11,874 nucleotides of DNA from Candidatus Kariarchaeota archaeon (GCA_016839545.1 JAEOUB010000451.1:1-11874); one strand, 5' to 3'; counted from the stretch's first letter, positions 1 to 7,456 are shown. A program made the numbers and translations. Notes: generated by a model from the letters alone, not told the origin.

Positions 1-1
1 A

Positions 2-481
2 ATTTCCTATCTGGAGTCTTATACTCTCTATTGGGACGTTCTTGAGCCCGTATTTGTCGAGGTCTTTGGAAAGGACTTCCCAAGTCTGCGAGCTCGTGCT
101 TTCCGATTGCTACAGGAAGACAACGATCTGCAGGAAATTGTACAGCTTGTCGGTCCAGATGCTCTGCCACCTGCAGAGCGAATTACACTGGAGGCAGCTC
201 GAGTTCTCAAAGAGGACTACCTGCAACAAAATGCTTTCCATGATGTAGATGCTTTCTGTTCACCTGAGAAGCAGACAACCATGTTGCGAAATATTTTCAC
301 TCTCTATGACAAGATGCGTCAACTTCATGATGCTGGTGTCGATCTCAGGCAGATTACAGAGATGGATATCTTTGACAAGATTGCCCGTATGAAATATCAA
401 GAGAGCATTGATGCACTCAATGATATTGCAGATGAGATTAGTGAACTGTCACCCGATAAATTCGAGATCATCCAAGTATAA
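2..481 (+). CDS. atpA: A-type (V/A-type) ATP synthase subunit A, C-terminal part
   Basis: This is the last 159 residues of the catalytic A subunit of the archaeal A1Ao ATP synthase, which binds and hydrolyses or makes ATP in the soluble A1 head on the cytoplasmic face of the membrane. The frame is open from the left edge (first full codon at base 2), so the gene is cut by the window; full-length subunits are usually near 580-600 residues, and the P-loop lies outside. Recognition rests on the conserved C-terminal helical domain, including the segments EIVQLVGPDAL, LQQNAFHDVDAFCSPEKQ and a downstream helical tail ending EIIQV. An ATG at base 107 lies inside the domain and is not the start. The stop at 479-481 is separated by one base from the stop of the convergent regulator gene. 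Subunit B, which commonly follows A in archaeal operons, is not present downstream. Confidence 0.93.
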   Translation: MSYLESYTLYWDVLEPVFVEVFGKDFPSLRARAFRLLQEDNDLQEIVQLVGPDALPPAERITLEAARVLKEDYLQQNAFHDVDAFCSPEKQTTMLRNIFTLYDKMRQLHDAGVDLRQITEMDIFDKIARMKYQESIDALNDIADEISELSPDKFEIIQV

Positions 482-482
482 A

Positions 483-1160
483 CTAACCACGAGATTTCAA
501 TAACAAATATGGCATTATCGCCTGAATTATCTTATTCTCAGCTTTTCGCAGTGATTTATCAACTGCATATCGAGACACCTGGTATTCAGTTGCCAGATCT
601 TCTGTCCTCACCCCTCGAGGAATATTGTAGTACCCTCGTTCAAACGCATCTCTCAGTACTTTAAGCTGAGTTGAAGTCAGAGCATCAAGTAATTCAAATG
701 CAGAAATCATCTGACTGCGATACAAGCCTTTCTCTCCGATGTCTTCAATTCCCAAGATCTCAAGATAAGGAAGTGCCTCAACCTCTTTTATTACCTGGCT
801 CAAGGCTGTCTCATTCAAACAACGAACTTTATGGTACTCAAATCCCTGATGATATCTGATAGGATACTCCTGAATGCCACCTGCTTGTTGGACTAATGTG
901 GTGATTGATTTTTCATAGAGACCCTCACATTTACAGTTCATCATCACATAAGATGTAGAACCCGTCTCGAAGATCTGCCAATTAGTATCTGCTGGAAAGA
1001 GTCTTTCAAGCATCTCTCTCTGGCTTTCATCTACTTTAGCTCCAATTTCAACTATATCAAATTCCCTTGAACAGTAACTGTGTACAGGACTACTGAACAT
1101 ATTGGCAAATTCTAGAAAAGGACAGTCATGTTGAGCCTTTATCCTGATCTCATATGGCAT
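483..1160 (-). CDS. HTH_10 (bacterio-opsin activator type) transcriptional regulator
   Basis: A 225-residue regulator of the archaeal Bat/HTH_10 type. The C-terminal DNA-binding domain spans about residues 160-215 and shows the family pattern: LTSTQLKVLRDAFERGYY, PRGVRTEDLA, then a recognition-helix region VSRYAVDKSLRKAENKI. The N-terminal 155 residues form the sensor part. They carry Cys13 (in a CP pair), Cys30, a CxC pair at 76-78 and Cys114, and histidines at 11, 27, 104 and 110, so metal or redox sensing is possible but unproven. The ATG directly abuts the stop of the upstream permease gene, and a GGTGAT ribosome binding site sits 3 nt before it, so the two genes are very likely one transcript. 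A role in controlling that permease is inference from the pairing; the ligand is unknown. Confidence 0.85.
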   Translation of the reverse strand: MPYEIRIKAQHDCPFLEFANMFSSPVHSYCSREFDIVEIGAKVDESQREMLERLFPADTNWQIFETGSTSYVMMNCKCEGLYEKSITTLVQQAGGIQEYPIRYHQGFEYHKVRCLNETALSQVIKEVEALPYLEILGIEDIGEKGLYRSQMISAFELLDALTSTQLKVLRDAFERGYYNIPRGVRTEDLATEYQVSRYAVDKSLRKAENKIIQAIMPYLLLKSRG

Positions 1161-2084
1161 TCAATCACCTTGTGCAGGAGAGACATCTGATACCTCAGAT
1201 GAGGTGGGTGTCAGCACTGCAATTATCATGGCAACGACAATGACCCCTCCACCAATGTAGATCCATATGGAGTATTCAGCACTGAGAAATAGAAACTCCA
1301 GTATAAACGCCACCAAAACCTGACTGAGGAGAAGTACTGATGCAAGATTTGCACTGACAGACTTCATTGCCTCAAAATATGCTACAAAGGCAATCAGAGT
1401 GGAGAATATCACTAGAAGTATGAGCCAGGGGTAGATAGAGGTAGGTGGAGGCACCAGCTGAGATTGAAGTAACGTCAGGATCAACGTGGCTACTGCAACA
1501 ATAACTAGGACAGAATAAAACAGACCAAAGGTATCTACTGATTCATCAGTCTGTCGTAGCTTACTGGTGAAGACTATATAGAATGCATACCCAACGGCTG
1601 CAAGTAGAAGGAGAACAACACCCAGAATTGAGATACTACCGCTTATCAATCCAAGGAAATCTCCATCAGCTGCGATTAGTACGACACCCACCAATCCAAC
1701 AGCGACTGCCAAAAGGTGTTGACCTCTCAATTGTTCTCCAAGAATTATTGGAGATAAGAAAGGCACGATGAGAAGGAAGAGCAGTGATAATAGTGCCGAA
1801 AGTCCAGCAGGAACCTGCTGTTGCTGTCCAAGATACTGAAAGATCAGACCCATGGATTCTGATATTCCAATCATCCAGACAAGTGGATGTCGAAAGAGAC
1901 GCAAGGTCTGCTGCTTCTTGAGCAACATGTAAGGGGTGAGTAGCAGCGCTGCCAGGAGAAACCTGTAAGCGAGATACGGTACAGCTGGCATTCCTGTCTT
2001 GAGTCCAACTTCTACAAGAGGAGGAGATGCACCCCATCCTAGTATTGCAATTGTTAGGGCTGTGTATCCACTGCGATTAGCCAT
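1161..2084 (-). CDS. EamA/DMT-superfamily permease
   Basis: A 307-residue integral membrane protein with about ten hydrophobic segments arranged as two repeats, the normal layout and length of drug/metabolite transporter superfamily (EamA, RhaT/YdcZ-like) permeases. The N-terminal repeat starts with a helix ending in WGASPPLVEVGL, followed by AYRFLLAALLLTPYML, a typical EamA pattern. The C-terminal tail is short and polar (about 15 residues). Substrates of this superfamily include amino acids, nucleotide sugars and other metabolites, and cannot be told from the sequence. It is the first gene of a two-gene unit with the HTH_10 regulator, whose ATG follows its TGA with no gap. A TATA box 30 nt upstream of the ATG suggests a short leader of about 6 nt. 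An ATG at 2100 is out of frame. Confidence 0.88.
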   Translation of the reverse strand: MANRSGYTALTIAILGWGASPPLVEVGLKTGMPAVPYLAYRFLLAALLLTPYMLLKKQQTLRLFRHPLVWMIGISESMGLIFQYLGQQQQVPAGLSALLSLLFLLIVPFLSPIILGEQLRGQHLLAVAVGLVGVVLIAADGDFLGLISGSISILGVVLLLLAAVGYAFYIVFTSKLRQTDESVDTFGLFYSVLVIVAVATLILTLLQSQLVPPPTSIYPWLILLVIFSTLIAFVAYFEAMKSVSANLASVLLLSQVLVAFILEFLFLSAEYSIWIYIGGGVIVVAMIIAVLTPTSSEVSDVSPAQGD

Positions 2085-2110
2085 AGGTCGGAAGTGTCAT
2101 GCAAGTTAAA

Positions 2111-2120
2111 GAGATATAAG
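2111..2120 (-). promoter_or_regulatory. TATA box of the permease-regulator operon
   Basis: The minus strand reads CTTATATCTC, with TTATAT centred near 2116. Archaeal TATA boxes are centred about 26 nt before the transcription start, which would place the start near 2090 and give a leader of about 6 nt before the ATG at 2084. Read by eye; no score was computed. Confidence 0.5.
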
Positions 2121-2162
2121 GTAGTGTAGGCAACCTTTTGGTGTGATCAGGATACAAAATGG

Positions 2163-2310
2163 ATTATCGATAATGATTCTTTTCTAGAATTATTTTGTCT
2201 AGCAATTTTTCTAGGTAAAATACTAGGATCGAACCTGAGTAGAAAGAGCCTCATCGATAATATCGACAAAAAGCGACAAAATCTAGGAAGATTTCCTAGG
2301 ATTCTAGAAT
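2163..2310. promoter_or_regulatory. Palindrome- and CTAG-rich intergenic region
   Basis: The 294-nt stretch (2085-2378) between the divergent permease and dehydrogenase genes has no credible gene. It holds several perfect inverted repeats: ATTATCGATAAT at 2163-2174, TCGATA-A-TATCGA at 2254-2266, CTAGGAA-GAT-TTCCTAG at 2283-2299 and ATTCTAGAAT at 2301-2310. TTCTAGAA occurs twice (2182-2189 and 2302-2309), and CTAG occurs seven times between 2184 and 2307. Two of the palindromes share ATCGATAAT. This density suggests operators for one or more dimeric regulators, the neighbouring HTH_10 protein being one candidate. Binding is inference; the repeats are directly visible. Confidence 0.5.
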
Positions 2311-2351
2311 TCTCTAAATTGTGAACTGATACAAACCGGGATTAGTAAGGC

Positions 2352-2359
2352 TAATAATT
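2352..2359 (+). promoter_or_regulatory. Probable TATA box for the SDR-MoxR operon
   Basis: TAATAATT is centred about 24 nt upstream of the ATG at 2379, consistent with a nearly leaderless transcript. It overlaps the alternative TTG start at 2358, which argues against that start. Confidence 0.4.
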
Positions 2360-2378
2360 GGAGCAAATAGGAAGAGGT

Positions 2379-3173
2379 ATGGGAAAAGTAGTTCTGATCA
2401 CCGGTGCATCAAGTGGGATTGGACAGATAACAGCTCAGTATTTGCATGATCAGGGACATACCGTATATGGAACATCTAGAAGTGCACACGATAATTTTGA
2501 TTACAAAATGCTGATTTTAGATGTCACCTCTGATGACTCCGCCTCATCCTGCATAGATGAGGTTCTCAAGTCTGAAGAAAGGATCGATGTCCTGGTCAAT
2601 AATGCAGGTATTGGAGTTGTAGGAGACCTTGCTGAGGCAAGTGTGGAAGATATTCATGCTCAATTCAATACTAATCTCTATGGTGCTCATCGAATGGTAC
2701 AGGCTGTTCTTCCTCATTTTCGTGAGAATGGAGGGGGTATGATTATTAACCTCGGTTCATTTGGTGGTCGTCTCGCAGTGCCTTACCAATCTCTCTATTC
2801 AGCATCCAAGGCAGCATTGGCATTCTATAGCGATGGATTGAGAATGGAACTTATGAGAGAGAGTATTGTGGTGAGCTGTATAGAGCCCGGTGATACCAGA
2901 ACTCCGTTTGACACCCGCAGAAAAGAGGTATCTAATTACTCTCGAAGTGAGGTTTCTGAGCGAGCTCTTGACATAATGAGACACGCGGAGGCCAATGGTA
3001 CAGATCCCAGTAAGATTGCCAAGCGAATTTCTAAACTTGTGAATTCTGGCAAAGCAAAACCCCGATACACTACGGGTATCGATGCCAAGATTGTAGGTTT
3101 GCTTCTCCGTCTCGTACCATTCTCCATACAGGAAAGGGGAATTATGATGAATTACAAGATACCAAGAAAATGA
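2379..3173 (+). CDS. Classical short-chain dehydrogenase/reductase (SDR)
   Basis: A 264-residue Rossmann-fold NAD(P)-dependent oxidoreductase. Visible motifs are the dinucleotide-binding TGASSGIG (residues 8-15), a DVT segment near 48-50, NNAG (74-77), the catalytic Ser127 in GSFGG, and Tyr140-x3-Lys144 in YSASK, followed by a PGDTRTPF loop. All catalytic residues are present, so it should be active; the substrate is not evident. The C-terminal 60 residues, with a basic tail, resemble the longer SDRs of the steroid dehydrogenase-like group. The ATG at 2379 is chosen over an in-frame TTG at 2358 because it places the Rossmann motif at the usual distance from the N-terminus and a TATA box lies 24 nt upstream. 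Its stop is 4 nt before the MoxR gene, so the two are probably cotranscribed. Confidence 0.88.
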   Translation: MGKVVLITGASSGIGQITAQYLHDQGHTVYGTSRSAHDNFDYKMLILDVTSDDSASSCIDEVLKSEERIDVLVNNAGIGVVGDLAEASVEDIHAQFNTNLYGAHRMVQAVLPHFRENGGGMIINLGSFGGRLAVPYQSLYSASKAALAFYSDGLRMELMRESIVVSCIEPGDTRTPFDTRRKEVSNYSRSEVSERALDIMRHAEANGTDPSKIAKRISKLVNSGKAKPRYTTGIDAKIVGLLLRLVPFSIQERGIMMNYKIPRK

Positions 3174-3177
3174 CTCC

Positions 3178-4035
3178 TTGAAACACTCTTCTTATAGCAG
3201 TGGAAGGCTAGATCAGATAGTGGATACAGTAGAAATCGAGGGAGTCCAAGTCACATTATCTCCACCCACTGAATTCAAAACCGCATGGATTGGTCAAAAA
3301 CGAGTTCAGGATCAGCTGCATGCCAGCTGGCTTATGCTTGAGGATACTGATTTACCATTGACACCACGAATCATCGGGCCTCCAGGGGTTGGAAAAACTA
3401 CAATGGCCTATGCAACTGCCAAGCAGCAAGGTAAGAATGTCTACTTTTTCCAGGCAACAATGGATACAAGACCTGAAGACCTGATTGTGACTCCTGTGGT
3501 TGCAGATAAACAGGAAATCAAGTATGTTGCCTCACCACTAGTCAGTGCCATGATCACAGGTGGTGTACTGATCTTGGATGAGGGTAACAGGATGGCAGAG
3601 AAGAGCTGGGCAAGCCTCGCCCCATTGCTTGATCAGCGTCGTTATGTTGAATCTACTATAGCTGGGATTACTATCAAAGCGCATCCCGAATTCAGAATGT
3701 GTACTACTATGAATACTGACGCTTCAACCTTTGAACTACCTGAATATATCATTTCCAGATTACAGCCAGTGATAGAACTGGATTTTCCAACTGCAGATGA
3801 AGAGCGAGAGATTTTACGATATAGCGTTCCGTTTGCACCTGACCAGCTTATTGAAATGGTTGTTGGCTTTCTTCAGCAAGCACACAATGATGCCCAGCCC
3901 TATACTGTCAGGTCAGGAATTCAGGTCGTACAGTACACACTAAAACTTCATGAAACGACAAAACAGGGGATTGAAACCTGCCTCTACTCGGCAATCCAAC
4001 AGATTGTTGGAGATGATGGTCTGAACTACTTGTAG
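3178..4035 (+). CDS. MoxR-type AAA+ ATPase
   Basis: A 285-residue ATPase of the MoxR/NorQ/CbbQ branch (AAA_5). It shows Walker A GPPGVGKT (residues 67-74), a DTRPEDLI segment after the first strand (96-103) typical of MoxR proteins, Walker B LILDE (131-135), a sensor-1 Asn in TTMNTD (about 179) and a candidate arginine finger at Arg194 in ISRLQP. The C-terminal lid domain is short, so the protein is smaller than many MoxR proteins (300-360 residues). The family acts as oligomeric chaperones that remodel or activate partner proteins, often in metal-cofactor insertion. A TTG start at 3178 is used; a GTG at 3220 is an alternative, and neither has a clear ribosome binding site. The next gene begins 8 nt downstream and is the likely partner. 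Confidence 0.87.
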   Translation: MKHSSYSSGRLDQIVDTVEIEGVQVTLSPPTEFKTAWIGQKRVQDQLHASWLMLEDTDLPLTPRIIGPPGVGKTTMAYATAKQQGKNVYFFQATMDTRPEDLIVTPVVADKQEIKYVASPLVSAMITGGVLILDEGNRMAEKSWASLAPLLDQRRYVESTIAGITIKAHPEFRMCTTMNTDASTFELPEYIISRLQPVIELDFPTADEEREILRYSVPFAPDQLIEMVVGFLQQAHNDAQPYTVRSGIQVVQYTLKLHETTKQGIETCLYSAIQQIVGDDGLNYL

Positions 4036-4040
4036 GTGAT
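4035..4040 (+). promoter_or_regulatory. Ribosome binding site setting a GTG start
   Basis: GGTGAT, overlapping the last base of the MoxR stop codon, lies 3 nt before the GTG at 4044. The same motif at the same spacing occurs before the genes starting at 1160 and 10991. It matches the conserved anti-Shine-Dalgarno (AUCACCUCC) at the end of archaeal 16S rRNA. Confidence 0.7.
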
Positions 4041-4043
4041 CAG

Positions 4044-5984
4044 GTGGAACTGCAAAACAGTGCTCGTGAATTAGCGGTATTGGATCCTGCAGTTGACATA
4101 TTTACCAATAATAATCAATCCATAATCGTGCTTCCTACACTCCACAATCAGGTACATTTCAGTCAAATAGCCCACCAGATTCTGATTGAGAAGGGAGTGG
4201 ATAGGTGTCTGGTCGAATTACCTCAAGAGTTGGAACCACAATTGACAGCTGCAATTGACCGGTTGCCACTTCCTACCATCGTTCACAATGGAAATCTCGA
4301 GATGAGAGGAGAACAGGTACTGTCACCCGACTCTAGAAATGCATACATTGTCCATCCCGGGGAAAGTCTATACTGGACTTCCTATTTTGCCCGTAAGTCT
4401 GGCATACCTGTTCGCTTTGTTGATAATTGGCATGAGCGGGCCACCTTGGGGTGGAGCGTACCTCTCGGATATGAGCATCTGGCAAGCATTGGGTGGACCA
4501 GGTTTTTCGAAGAGGGGTCTGAAGTGCTTCAACAGCACTATGATGACCCACTGCATTCCCAGAGAAGTGTCCAGATGGCACTGAGGATAGGTCAGAACTT
4601 GGAAGGATCGGTTATCCTTGTTGTAATTGGTGCAGCACACTGGCCAGCAGTTGTCAATCATCTTAGAGATCTCGGTTTTGCAGGACAATCCATGGTTCCT
4701 GATATTATCTTAGACAGGTATCGTGTTGAAGTCAGACGGAAAATCAATCAGGATCCTGGCCTCTGGATAAGTGCTGATATTCACCCACACTCACTGCATC
4801 TCCTTACAGGGCAGTTGCCCTTTCACCTGGGATTATTTGTCGAGGATCCCCTACAATTCAACCTGCTTGAGTCAATCCGACATATCTATTTCACAGCTGA
4901 AAAAAGATATACTACCAAATTTGATGACCAGGTCAGTCCAGCAAATTATACTAGATTATTCCAGTACCTCAGAAATCTCGGTCGGTTGCAAGCTAGGATT
5001 ATTCCAAACCTATACAATCTGATTACAGGGGCAAAAGGAATGGTAGATGATGATTTTGCTTTTGAAGTGTATCGCACTGCCATCTCCTATCCGTTTCTCC
5101 CTAAAGATGAAGAGAGACTGGATGAAATGCTCAAATTTACACCGGATGAGAGTCAAGGAGAAGTCATCCGGTTTGCATTCAAGCGGAGAATAAGAAGAGC
5201 GGTACTTAAAAAAATGGATCAGAATGAATTTGATGATCTGGACCCGATCCCAGAGGAAGAGTATGATGGAGAGTGGCAGGAGATCTGGGACAAATATTCA
5301 CCGTATGGTTATGTCAGTTATCCTCCTGAAGATGTATTCATTGAGAATTACATGCAGTATCTCCGAAAGCGTATCGTAGAAATACTCATGGAAGAAGAAT
5401 CTGCAACTATGGAATTTGATACATCTATGGAGGATGGAATAGACTGGCGAGAGACGATGAGGCATTATCATGAGGGAAAAATATATGTGAAGAAATACCC
5501 CAAAAATAAATACACTGTAGGAGCACTCATTGTTCAGTTTCTTGAGGAACCATTCGATACCTCTGACTACAGTCATCACAGTACCCTCTTTGCTGAGCAT
5601 GACCAGGAGAGTCATATCAGTGTCATCACCACAAGACCCGGAGATATTATTGTTGGACCTGGTATTAGTCGAGTCAAGTATGCAGCTATTATCTCGCAGT
5701 TCCCTCCTGTGGCTATGTCATATTTCATCTCCAAAGAGAATATAGATCTCAAATTGAGATTAATATGGACTGCAATCAATATGAGTCTCAACAAGATCAT
5801 AGGGTTCGTTGCAAAAAAACCACCCACAGCTGCTCAGCGTCATTTTGCAGCAGAGCAGGGCTACCGCCTCGTATTTCTCCCTATGGGTCAACTGACACCA
5901 TCCTCTCTTCATAGGTTACGAACTATGCACCTTCTAGCACATCGTGATCTACGAGACAATGCCAGGGAATACATTGGCTTCTAG
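4044..5984 (+). CDS. MoxR-associated protein with YehM/DUF5682-like N-terminal half
   Basis: A 646-residue soluble protein. The N-terminal 215 residues follow the plan of DUF5682 proteins such as E. coli YehM: a strand and His-containing loop (LPTLHNQVHF, His34), a strand ending VELP (Glu59), a PVRFVDNW segment (122-129) and a strand ending IGAAHWPAV (His199). These match the RHHSP, LIEGP and GGWHAP positions that I recall for that family, and the same H/E/H plan occurs in TraB/EreA/ChaN-type putative metal-binding folds. Residues 215-400 are helical, about 395-430 is strongly acidic, and the C-terminal 200 residues resemble nothing I recognise. No signal peptide or membrane span is evident. 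The GTG start is fixed by GGTGAT 3 nt upstream. The gene follows the MoxR ATPase by 8 nt and is presumably its client or partner; the biochemical function is unknown. Confidence 0.72.
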   Translation: MELQNSARELAVLDPAVDIFTNNNQSIIVLPTLHNQVHFSQIAHQILIEKGVDRCLVELPQELEPQLTAAIDRLPLPTIVHNGNLEMRGEQVLSPDSRNAYIVHPGESLYWTSYFARKSGIPVRFVDNWHERATLGWSVPLGYEHLASIGWTRFFEEGSEVLQQHYDDPLHSQRSVQMALRIGQNLEGSVILVVIGAAHWPAVVNHLRDLGFAGQSMVPDIILDRYRVEVRRKINQDPGLWISADIHPHSLHLLTGQLPFHLGLFVEDPLQFNLLESIRHIYFTAEKRYTTKFDDQVSPANYTRLFQYLRNLGRLQARIIPNLYNLITGAKGMVDDDFAFEVYRTAISYPFLPKDEERLDEMLKFTPDESQGEVIRFAFKRRIRRAVLKKMDQNEFDDLDPIPEEEYDGEWQEIWDKYSPYGYVSYPPEDVFIENYMQYLRKRIVEILMEEESATMEFDTSMEDGIDWRETMRHYHEGKIYVKKYPKNKYTVGALIVQFLEEPFDTSDYSHHSTLFAEHDQESHISVITTRPGDIIVGPGISRVKYAAIISQFPPVAMSYFISKENIDLKLRLIWTAINMSLNKIIGFVAKKPPTAAQRHFAAEQGYRLVFLPMGQLTPSSLHRLRTMHLLAHRDLRDNAREYIGF

Positions 5985-6005
5985 ATAATATCCTATTTCC
6001 AGAGA

Positions 6006-6012
6006 TATTTAT
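6006..6012 (+). promoter_or_regulatory. TATA box of a leaderless promoter (thioredoxin-like gene)
   Basis: TATTTAT is centred at 6009, 26 nt before the ATG at 6035, so transcription is predicted to begin at the start codon itself. Confidence 0.55.
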
Positions 6013-6034
6013 CCACTAATATTAGAAATCAGGT

Positions 6035-6625
6035 ATGAACCGCAATGAGGCTTTCAACCATCTCTTTGAGAAAGGTTTCGACTATCAATTCTATCAGACA
6101 AGAAGTGATCGCCACCAAGAAAGAATGAATCAGTCATATGAGGCCACAACCAAATACCTTGAAACTCTAGACCAGGAAACTATCGACCTTGCCAACGGTT
6201 CCCTGCGAGTCCTCTGTATTGCAGAGAACTGGTGCGGAGATTGTGGAAATGGGGTGCCAGTTATTGCCAAGATTGCTGAGATCATGACTAAATGGAATTT
6301 TACTATTGCAGCCCGAGATGATTTTGAAGAACTGATTGAACAATATTATACGACTGCAGGGAGGAAGAAGATACCCCTGGTCATCTTTGCAGATGAAGAT
6401 GGAGACGAGATTACACGTTGGGTAGAACGACCTGCAAAATCCTATCAGAAACTTGCAGAACTTCAGGCAAAACGTCTCCCAAAGGAGGAGTACATAGAGG
6501 AGTATCGATCAAATTCGGTATTTTTACCCCCTAAAGTATCTGAGAACTGTACTGATGAGATACTTGTTTCTGCAACCAAGGCTGCAACCATGACCAGGAT
6601 ATTACCACAAAAGAAGAGAAACTAG
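6035..6625 (+). CDS. Thioredoxin-like family protein (Thioredoxin_9 type)
   Basis: A 196-residue cytoplasmic protein with a thioredoxin fold. The active-site motif is WCGDC (Cys67 and Cys70) after a strand VLCIAEN, and the cis-proline is Pro114 in KKIPLVIF. The roughly 55-residue helical N-terminal extension and the AENWCGDC context are those of the Thioredoxin_9 group, so a thiol-disulfide oxidoreductase role is expected, although the partner is unknown. The C-terminal 60 residues are charged and then variable. There is no signal peptide. It has its own TATA box 26 nt upstream, so it is probably transcribed separately from the MoxR operon 50 nt before it. Its 3' end overlaps the convergent DUF92 gene by 24 nt. 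Confidence 0.85.
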   Translation: MNRNEAFNHLFEKGFDYQFYQTRSDRHQERMNQSYEATTKYLETLDQETIDLANGSLRVLCIAENWCGDCGNGVPVIAKIAEIMTKWNFTIAARDDFEELIEQYYTTAGRKKIPLVIFADEDGDEITRWVERPAKSYQKLAELQAKRLPKEEYIEEYRSNSVFLPPKVSENCTDEILVSATKAATMTRILPQKKRN

Positions 6626-7435
6626 GACCACCACGACCACCGAGACCAGGTTAACAAGATCATTGCTGAACCAGGCTAGACCCCTGTATGGTTCTGTATC
6701 TGCTTCACATGCATCATGAAATGTCTTCTCTGTCACCTTCTTACAGGCAGGACATTGATATTGTGCCTGAATGGTTGCACCAAGAAATGAGTCAATGAGC
6801 GAACCCAGTAATCCACCTAAGATGACTACAAAGGGGAGACTGACATCAAACTGACCATATGCTACCAGAAATAGTGAATATGTCAGACTGATCAGGCTGG
6901 CCGCTAGAAAACTTGCAATTAATCCTTTTGTGGAGATACCACCTGAGGTCCCTCGAGGAACTGTCCGACGGGGATCCAGTATCCACCTTGGAGCTTTTGA
7001 GGACGTCACCCCCAGCTCGGTGGCCCAGGTGTCAGCATTAACCACTGCAAATGCAACTACTAGCGCTACAACAAGAGAATCAGATATATCAAGGATAGGA
7101 ATAGAGGATTGCTGTATCAAGATCAGAATTGCAATGAAGCCAGGTATACCTCCATTTGCAAGTACCTGCTTGCTGTCTCTCTCACCTCCCTTCTCTGCAA
7201 GTGTCATAGCTTCCTGTTTGATCTCATCTTTTGCTCGGTAGCGAGTCAGTACTGTGGAAGACCCAAAAAAGACAATGAGAAGGGTCCAAAACAGAGGATG
7301 GATCACAAAGAGGAGAAAACCCATAATCCCGGCAGTTGTAATACCACCCGGAACTGTCAGTGACTGCTTCTTCCAGACAACATACCCAACTGGGAGATTG
7401 ACCAGCAAGCTGAGAAGAAGAGTTAATGCTAGCAC
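6602..7435 (-). CDS. DUF92 integral membrane protein (VTE6-related)
   Basis: A polytopic membrane protein of 277 residues in the DUF92 family, which includes archaeal proteins of unknown role and the plant phytyl-phosphate kinase VTE6. Family signatures are VVNADTWATELG (residues 132-142), a PRGTSGGIS loop (160-168) and GSLIDSFLGATIQAQY (211-226). These are followed by a CxxC pair (Cys228, Cys231), with Cys243 and His240 close by, which could bind zinc. About seven hydrophobic segments are visible. A kinase acting on an isoprenyl phosphate is plausible from the plant relative but is not shown. Possible starts are GTG at 7435 and TTG at 7447. I choose GTG because a TATA box lies exactly 26 nt upstream of it, which would leave the TTG outside the transcript. 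Confidence 0.82.
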   Translation of the reverse strand: MLALTLLLSLLVNLPVGYVVWKKQSLTVPGGITTAGIMGFLLFVIHPLFWTLLIVFFGSSTVLTRYRAKDEIKQEAMTLAEKGGERDSKQVLANGGIPGFIAILILIQQSSIPILDISDSLVVALVVAFAVVNADTWATELGVTSSKAPRWILDPRRTVPRGTSGGISTKGLIASFLAASLISLTYSLFLVAYGQFDVSLPFVVILGGLLGSLIDSFLGATIQAQYQCPACKKVTEKTFHDACEADTEPYRGLAWFSNDLVNLVSVVVVVLVSLLLW

Positions 7436-7442
7436 AAATTTG

Positions 7443-7455
7443 ACCAACGGTTGGT
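7443..7455. promoter_or_regulatory. Inverted repeat between TATA box and DUF92 start
   Basis: ACCAAC-G-GTTGGT is a perfect inverted repeat with 6-nt arms. It lies between the minus-strand TATA box and the predicted transcription start of the DUF92 gene, a position where a bound repressor would block RNA polymerase. The regulator is unknown. Confidence 0.35.
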
Positions 7456-7456
7456 G

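Noticed and set aside
2358..2378. TTG at 2358 as the start of the SDR
   Set aside because: It lies inside the probable TATA box and adds seven residues not typical before the Rossmann motif; ATG at 2379 fits better.
4333..4688. Three open frames of 81-106 aa overlapping the DUF5682-like gene
   Set aside because: All lie within a well-supported coding region with family motifs and have no own start signals.
6930..7241. 103-aa and nearby open frames on the plus strand
   Set aside because: They are antisense to the conserved DUF92 motifs and low in complexity; shadow frames.
7436..7447. TTG at 7447 as the DUF92 start
   Set aside because: The TATA box is only 14 nt upstream, so the codon would fall outside the transcript; GTG at 7435 is 26 nt from it. 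The TTG remains possible if another promoter is used.
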